NCBI GenBank assembly: GCA_045597125.1
Contig: JAZODR010000001.1
Span: 1-45,174, forward strand
Length of the DNA stretch: 45,174 nucleotides
Direction: 5' to 3'
Source: RGIG5579 sp045597125
GTDB taxonomy: Bacteria; Bacillota; Clostridia; Oscillospirales; SIG627
The translations under genes were made by a program, and so were the position numbers. This document shows, one piece after another, positions 41,368 through 45,174 of this stretch (its first letter is position 1; every line of letters begins with the position of its first letter). Below the pieces are notes generated by a model. The model was not told the origin of the DNA. It made no database searches and saw only the letters and a program-made list of their open reading frames with translations.

Positions 41368-42507
41368 TTATATGAGGTCATCTTCAAGACACTTTGCTAT
41401 TCTCACCTTGTATTCCTCAAAGATATGGGAATAAATATCTCCCGTTACTGCAATATTGCAATGGCCTAAATGCTCGGAAACCGCTTTAACATCAATGCCG
41501 TTATTTATCATAAGACTTGCATTGCTATGACGTAGACCGTGCACACTGATAATAGGCAAATCGTTATTTGCGAGGATTTTTTTGAGTTCCTTGTTCACAT
41601 ACGACCTGTCATAGTAATTACCAATTACAGAGGTAAATACAATGTCGGGATGAGTCCAATTATCGCCTACAATCTCCTTTAACTTGTCTTGCTCCCGTTT
41701 ATGCCTTAACAGCAATTCTTTTGTATATGTGCCGAGTTTTAGTGTTCTACAACTTGTTTCTGTTTTAGGTGCCGCCAAAAACCATTTATCATCGGCAAAA
41801 CACAATGTGTTTTCTATTGTTATTGTATTGTTTTCAAAATCAATGTTCCACCACCGCAAGGCTAAGCACTCACCGATTCTCAATCCTGTAAATAAAAGAA
41901 ATTGAATAATTGTGTTAAAGGTACTGTATTCACTTGTCAATTCCATTAGTTTTTGACATTGTTGCTTGTTTAGATACTTAACCTTTTTGTTGTTAACAGT
42001 ATCTTCTTTGCACAATGCTCCAACACACGGATTCTCTTTTATGTACTTTTGATTGACACCAAATGTAAACACACTTGACATAACGGTTCTTAATTTACGG
42101 GTGGTTTCGGGAGCCTTATCAAGTCCCAAAAAGAAGTCTGTTAGTGCTTGTGTGCTAATGTCTTTTATCTTTTTATTCGCAAACACGGGCAACATATGAA
42201 CTTCTAAATCCCGTCTATAATTATATGCAGTTACGGGCTTTAATTTGTTTGCTGCATACTGTTTAAGGTATATTTCCACCAATTCCTTAAACCGCATATG
42301 CTCTTTATGGTCTTGTGAGTTTTTGCACTTGTTAGCAAATGCTATGTATGCGGTCATAACAAGTTTTTCTGCCTTTGTTGTCGGTGTGCCCTCTGGCACC
42401 TTAAAAGTCATTGTGTGACGGACATTCTTGCCGTTGCCGTCAAAACCACTTGAAACTGTAAAACGATAGGTATTCGGACCTCGTTGTACTACACCTTTAA
42501 TATTCAT
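41368..42507 (-). CDS. int: Tyrosine-type site-specific integrase
   Basis: A 379-residue phage/ICE-type integrase. An N-terminal arm-binding domain (about 1-65) is followed by a SAM-like core-binding domain (about 65-165) and the catalytic domain. Catalytic residues are visible as R in TGLRIGECLALRW, H-x-x-R in VHGLRHSNA, H in HLGHCNI and the tyrosine in TGDIYSHIF. It would insert and excise the element by recombination at att sites. It follows the excisionase-like gene by 15 bases. The terminator lies right after the stop. Confidence 0.95.
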   Translation of the reverse strand: MNIKGVVQRGPNTYRFTVSSGFDGNGKNVRHTMTFKVPEGTPTTKAEKLVMTAYIAFANKCKNSQDHKEHMRFKELVEIYLKQYAANKLKPVTAYNYRRDLEVHMLPVFANKKIKDISTQALTDFFLGLDKAPETTRKLRTVMSSVFTFGVNQKYIKENPCVGALCKEDTVNNKKVKYLNKQQCQKLMELTSEYSTFNTIIQFLLFTGLRIGECLALRWWNIDFENNTITIENTLCFADDKWFLAAPKTETSCRTLKLGTYTKELLLRHKREQDKLKEIVGDNWTHPDIVFTSVIGNYYDRSYVNKELKKILANNDLPIISVHGLRHSNASLMINNGIDVKAVSEHLGHCNIAVTGDIYSHIFEEYKVRIAKCLEDDLI

Positions 42508-42522
42508 ATTTTACTTCCTTTC

Positions 42523-42723
42523 TCAACTAACGTTTCCTAAATTGGATAGTTGCTGACACATTAAATCAAAGTTTATAAATGCTTTCTTGCCCGAATACAC
42601 AGCAGGGAGTTTATTTTCCCGTAGCATATTCCGTATTGCACTTTCGGGCAAGATTCCCGTTGCTGCCACTTGGCGAACGGTCATCATTCGTGGTAAGTGA
42701 GGAGTATTGTTTTTGTTTGCCAT
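42523..42723 (-). CDS. Excisionase-like small DNA-binding protein
   Basis: A 66-residue protein with a MerR/Xis-type helix-turn-helix: RMMTVRQVAATGILPESAIR and a wing ending LPAVYSGKKAFIN. It sits directly before int, as excisionases do, and probably bends DNA to direct the integrase to excision. The start is the ATG at 42721-42723, one base after the stop of the SSB-like gene, with AAAGGAT upstream. Confidence 0.82.
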   Translation of the reverse strand: MANKNNTPHLPRMMTVRQVAATGILPESAIRNMLRENKLPAVYSGKKAFINFDLMCQQLSNLGNVS

Positions 42724-42724
42724 A

Positions 42725-43138
42725 TTACTCATCCTTTCCCACTTCATCGTTGACGAAATCAAATGTGAGTTGCTCATACTCGTCAAAATCGGGTTGAACC
42801 TCATTATCATCAACAATATGTGACTCTTCCTTAAATTCTTTCGGTGCAAGAGATATGCCAACTGCTTTGTATGACTTCTTGCCGTCAAAATATCTCACTT
42901 CTGCGAAAATTGTAACAAAGCGACCTTTTGTGTGTTCGGTCAATTTTTTGAAATTGATACCGATATCATTTTCAAAACACATAACCGAAACGAGTGGAGC
43001 ATCTTTGCCCCGTATGTTCGAGTTGGCAAGGAATGAAACGGAATTATAACTTCCTCTGTCCGTTACCGAACGAACATAATCCTGAAACATAACAAAATCT
43101 TTTTCTGTGCCTGTATTAAGGCGAATTGGGTTGTACAT
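42725..43138 (-). CDS. OB-fold/SSB-like protein of the element
   Basis: A 137-residue protein. The central part alternates short strands with ...VSVMCFEND, TKGRFVTIFAEVRYFDGKKSYKAVGISL, in the order of an OB-fold single-stranded-DNA-binding protein. The C-terminal tail is acidic (DEYEQLTFDFVNDE), recalling the acidic SSB tip, though without the DDDLPF end. The family call is tentative. The start is the ATG at 43136-43138 with AAGGAG ten bases upstream; a longer reading lacks a site. It heads the operon with the excisionase and integrase. Confidence 0.6.
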   Translation of the reverse strand: MYNPIRLNTGTEKDFVMFQDYVRSVTDRGSYNSVSFLANSNIRGKDAPLVSVMCFENDIGINFKKLTEHTKGRFVTIFAEVRYFDGKKSYKAVGISLAPKEFKEESHIVDDNEVQPDFDEYEQLTFDFVNDEVGKDE

Positions 43139-43192
43139 ATACAACACACTCCTTTGGTAGAATTTTTTCGTGGGGAAACAAACAGACAAAGA

Positions 43193-43240
43193 AAAAGGCA
43201 GAATACACCGAGGGTATTTCCTCGGTGCATTCCGCCTTCA
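43193..43240 (-). terminator. Strong hairpin before the SSB-like gene
   Basis: The 19-bp stem AAGGCAGAATACACCGAGG / CCTCGGTGCATTCCGCCTT, with two wobble pairs and loop GTATTT, is followed on the minus strand by TTTTTCTTT. It can end transcripts of the recombinase gene upstream or attenuate the int operon. Confidence 0.82.
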
Positions 43241-43315
43241 TATATTAAATTCCACCAAATAAAAATTAAATAAATACCTAAAGAAAATCTATGTGTAAGT
43301 CACCCTACAATATAA

Positions 43316-43343
43316 AGTCTAACTATAGATTTTTATTTGTCAA
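43316..43343 (-). promoter_or_regulatory. Possible promoter of the SSB-xis-int operon
   Basis: The minus strand has -35 TTGACA (43338-43343), 16-bp spacer and -10 TAGACT (43316-43321). Transcripts from it would meet the strong hairpin 75-100 bases on, so attenuation is plausible. Confidence 0.5.
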
Positions 43344-43362
43344 GAAATTCGCAGAAAAATTT

Positions 43363-44361
43363 TTATGATTTTGCACCGAGATAGATTTGTATGATATCAG
43401 ACCTATTTCCCGACCCGTGCGAAAGTCGGATACAACAGTCGCTTTTTGCCGTTTTATCGGCTTTATCGGGCGAAAAACCTAACTCAATATAGTGTTGATA
43501 TTGCTTGTTGTAATAGGTTTGTATTGCCGCCTTACGTATTGAATGATTACCACTTTTCAAGACCGTCTTTGTGCCGATAGTCTTTGCTTGTGGTGTTATG
43601 ATTGAAAGGGCGGCAAGTTTCCTGTTTAACCAACGATTAGCAGAATTGGGTTTGATGTTGCCGAACAAGGACTCATTTTCACCTTTGTCAGATGTGAGCA
43701 AACGGCAGAAAGAATAAAACTCCTTGTCGGTGACCTCAATTAAATTTTGGCGGCCACCCTTATCCTTTTCAAGCAACACACTAACCGTTTGTCCGTCATC
43801 GCCAAAGGTGATGTGCCTTGCCTGCAACGTAGATACTTGATTTACACGGCAGCAGGTGTAAGACGAGAAAATGAAGAAATTGCTTGAATGACAAGGTTTG
43901 CCAATAGAGTCTTTGACCCTTTGCACCTCATCAGGTGTCAAGGCAAATTCTCTTGGACTTGTCCTGTCGGGGATAAGTTCTGCATTGACCTTTGTTTCAA
44001 AGTTGGTATGCACCCCGAAGTGATGATTAATAACCCGTGACAATTTCATTAAATTGCTTTTGTAGGTTTCAATGGTACTATATGAACATCCGTCTTTTGC
44101 TTTACTGTCAAGCCACTCTTGACAGTGTGACGGGCGAATCTGTCGCACCTTGTCAATGTCGGGGTAATGCTCTTTGAGGTATTCGCAGAGGTTGTGTGCC
44201 GTGTCAAGTAGGTTTGACTTGGCAGAGAAACTGCACACTCTCCAACCTTGGTCTGCTTGACTGTTTTGGTGTTTTGCAGAATGCTTATCATACCGATATG
44301 AGAAACACCCCTCTATTGCAGTCATGCTCTGCACAAAAAGCGAGCGTTGTTTTTTTGACAT
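43363..44361 (-). CDS. Second tyrosine-recombinase-like protein
   Basis: A 332-residue protein with the parts of a tyrosine recombinase in a divergent form. An N-terminal SAM-like core-binding domain (about 50-130, with CSYSTIETYKSNLMKLSRV) is followed by a catalytic domain. Matching residues are R in TCCRVNQVSTL, H-x-x-R in GNHSIRKAAIQ, H in RLSHGSGNRSD and a tyrosine in IIQIYLGAKS. The usual glycine before and glutamate after the first Arg are replaced, so activity is uncertain. AAAGGAGTG precedes the ATG. The class may differ from the first integrase and could act on the inverted repeats upstream. Confidence 0.78.
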   Translation of the reverse strand: MSKKQRSLFVQSMTAIEGCFSYRYDKHSAKHQNSQADQGWRVCSFSAKSNLLDTAHNLCEYLKEHYPDIDKVRQIRPSHCQEWLDSKAKDGCSYSTIETYKSNLMKLSRVINHHFGVHTNFETKVNAELIPDRTSPREFALTPDEVQRVKDSIGKPCHSSNFFIFSSYTCCRVNQVSTLQARHITFGDDGQTVSVLLEKDKGGRQNLIEVTDKEFYSFCRLLTSDKGENESLFGNIKPNSANRWLNRKLAALSIITPQAKTIGTKTVLKSGNHSIRKAAIQTYYNKQYQHYIELGFSPDKADKTAKSDCCIRLSHGSGNRSDIIQIYLGAKS

Positions 44362-44999
44362 TCCCTGTCACTCCTTTCTTAAATGTTGTCTGTCGGCATT
44401 GTCGGTTTGTTGTCACAAACCGTTAATGCCAACAGAGATACTGCTATTTTTTGTTCAGATGAAGACAAGGGACACCCCTTGCCAAATGTATAGTGGTGCA
44501 ATTTCCACCATACCAAAGGTCACCGCATTGGTGACAAGTCAACCAACCCTACATAGCGCTCGGATTGAGATTGACGGCACACCATTTTTTGTTTGGACAT
44601 TTCCATTCACTTCAAAATGGTGCTACGGGTTTGACCTTATCAGGTCAAATGTTTCTTTTGTAATTCCACCTTCAAATGATTTTCTTATGTGTGTATTTGT
44701 TTTTATTCCTCCTTCTTAAATTTAAAAGTAACATGTAAACAATATTTAGTTTTGTTTTTTATTTCAAGTAATCTTCTTATAATGCTAAAAACAATCAAAA
44801 GGATTCTTTATTCTTTTAACAATCTTCATAACCCTAATCACTCTATGTTTAAGACAAAGACTCATAATGCTTATATAATCATGATTAATAAGAGTCTTAT
44901 ATAAAGAAAAAGAGTCATAATGATTCTATTAAGAATCGTTATGACTCAAGAAGATTGCATAATTTTGTGAAAACCGTTGATAAATGAAAGCCTTTGTGT
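44362..44999. other. Non-coding stretch rich in inverted repeats
   Basis: No open frame here has a credible ribosome-binding site or recognisable product. Perfect or near-perfect palindromes lie at 44391-44434 (nested stems GGCATT/AATGCC and CGGTTTGT/ACAAACCG), 44488-44513 (GTATAGTGG/CCACCATAC), 44519-44535 (GTCACC/GGTGAC) and 44630-44649 (TTTGACCT/AGGTCAAA). The rest is AT-rich. Such a stretch could be an origin of transfer, recombinase sites or a regulatory leader; nothing shows which. Confidence 0.7.
44912..44947 (-). terminator. Long hairpin with T tract on the minus strand
   Basis: The 16-bp stem GAGTCATAATGATTCT / AGAATCGTTATGACTC, one wobble pair, has loop ATTA. On the minus strand it is followed by TTTTTCTTT, so it reads as a leftward terminator, though no leftward gene is seen to its right. 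Confidence 0.65.
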
Positions 45000-45005
45000 T
45001 ATACT
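44977..45005 (+). promoter_or_regulatory. Promoter of the leader RNA and truncated gene
   Basis: -35 TTGATA (44977-44982), 17-bp spacer and -10 TATACT (45000-45005). The expected start lies at about 45012, at the foot of the long hairpin. Confidence 0.82.
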
Positions 45006-45026
45006 GTAAGAGCTACACATCTGAAT

Positions 45027-45056
45027 ATGCACAAGTTAGGGAATACTATTTGGTAA
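45027..45056 (+). CDS. Possible nine-residue leader peptide
   Basis: ATG to TAA reads MHKLGNTIW inside the 5' arm of the long hairpin. No good ribosome-binding site precedes it. It is listed because a short leader peptide plus terminator is the plan of ribosome-sensing attenuators, for example in front of antibiotic-resistance genes. This may be chance. Confidence 0.22.
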   Translation: MHKLGNTIW

Positions 45057-45119
45057 AAATGTATTCTCTCTTCCTGACTTTGTGCAGATGTGTAGCAACA
45101 TTGAGGGAAGCATTTTTCG

Positions 45120-45145
45120 GTGCGCCCTTCGGGGCGCACTTTTTT
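45120..45145 (+). terminator. Intrinsic terminator in the leader
   Basis: The perfect 8-bp stem GTGCGCCC / GGGCGCAC with a stable TTCG tetraloop is followed by TTTTTT. Confidence 0.93.
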
Positions 45146-45165
45146 ATTAAACAGGGGGTTCACGA

Positions 45166-45174
45166 ATGGAAGAA
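45166..45174 (+). CDS. Start of a gene cut by the window edge
   Basis: ATGGAAGAA at the very edge is preceded by AGGGGG seven bases upstream, a fair ribosome-binding site, and by a promoter and leader. Only Met-Glu-Glu is visible, so nothing can be said of the product. Confidence 0.55.

Larger units (their letters stand above)
45012..45146 (+). promoter_or_regulatory. Structured leader with intrinsic terminator (attenuator candidate)
   Basis: The RNA folds into one long hairpin (45012-45096): GCTACACATCTG pairs with CAGATGTGTAGC, then GCACAA/TTGTGC, GTTAGG/CCTGAC and GAATAC/GTATTC further in. A perfect GTGCGCCC/GGGCGCAC hairpin with TTCG loop and six T (45120-45145) follows before the ribosome-binding site of the next gene. 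GGGAAG at about 45105-45110 could instead pair with CTTCCT in the long hairpin. I cannot match it to a named riboswitch class. Confidence 0.65.
40300..45174. mobile_element. Probable integrative element, right end outside the window
   Basis: From about 40,300 the base composition drops and gene content changes to an orphan, a tyrosine integrase, an excisionase-like gene, an SSB-like gene and a second recombinase-like gene. Boundaries are inferred: the left end is placed between the mntP terminator and the orphan, where direct repeats lie. No second attachment site could be identified because the element seems to extend past the window. The tRNA-Gln is not the target, since its 3' end faces away. 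Confidence 0.65.

Noticed and set aside
44324..44719. 131-codon open frame in the palindrome region
   Set aside because: No ribosome-binding site, no recognisable product, and it starts inside the recombinase gene on the other strand.
45012..45146. Edge leader RNA as 6S RNA, T-box, or manganese or purine riboswitch
   Set aside because: It lacks the T-box core, the GGGGAGTA motif and the purine-switch loops, and the stems are too continuous for a 6S bubble.
40293..45174. CRISPR array among the repeats of the accessory region
   Set aside because: The repeats are palindromes or short direct repeats in two or three copies with no regular spacers and no cas genes.

Overview
The window looks like a chromosomal segment of an anaerobic, spore-forming Clostridia-type Firmicute. 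The supporting signs are a spoIIGA-sigE pair behind a Spo0A-type promoter, a tryptophan T-box, consensus sigma-A promoters with 17-bp spacers, strong AGGAGG ribosome-binding sites, and a thioredoxin paired with a ferredoxin-thioredoxin-reductase-like protein. Genus cannot be fixed from what is visible. All gene names below are by reading the protein sequence; no database search was run.

Left part (1-9340): tandem promoters and a leader that look like the start of a leftward rRNA operon running off the left edge; a divergent pair (SanA-like DUF218 membrane protein leftward, trxA plus FTR-like rightward, from interleaved promoters); an orphan trpB under a Trp T-box; a leftward cluster of two half-size chromate-transporter proteins, a C_GCAxxG_C_C redox protein and a small orphan; efp with a CD1247-type acidic protein; an M24 aminopeptidase with a YqeG phosphatase; and spoIIGA-sigE.

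Middle part (9480-30250): a lactate/malate-type dehydrogenase; a DUF1846-galE-VanY-like operon; a DUF6472-proB-proA-proC operon; a MarR-controlled heterodimeric ABC exporter; a Na/Pi cotransporter with PhoU-like tail; an operon of ACT-domain protein, DUF711-type protein, methyltransferase and rsmI; a secreted glucosaminidase carrying a C-terminal dockerin-like pair; and argG alone.

Right part (30430-40254): a leftward operon of a C-terminally truncated MocR-type regulator, ylmH, a GNAT acetyltransferase and a copper ATPase fused to a CopZ-like domain; uxaC; a flavin reductase-rubredoxin fusion; a PHP-domain protein and an AAC(3)-family acetyltransferase behind tRNA-Gln; and mntP under a manganese (yybP-ykoY) riboswitch.

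From about 40,300 to the right edge lies an AT-richer accessory region: an orphan 262-residue protein, a tyrosine integrase with a small excisionase-like gene and an OB-fold/SSB-like gene, a second divergent tyrosine-recombinase-like gene, an 800-base non-coding stretch full of inverted repeats, and finally a promoter with a long hairpin leader and terminator in front of a gene cut by the window edge. This is the best place to look for something undescribed; the strongest candidates are the edge leader RNA, the orphan protein beside the integrase, and the inverted-repeat stretch. No CRISPR array was seen.
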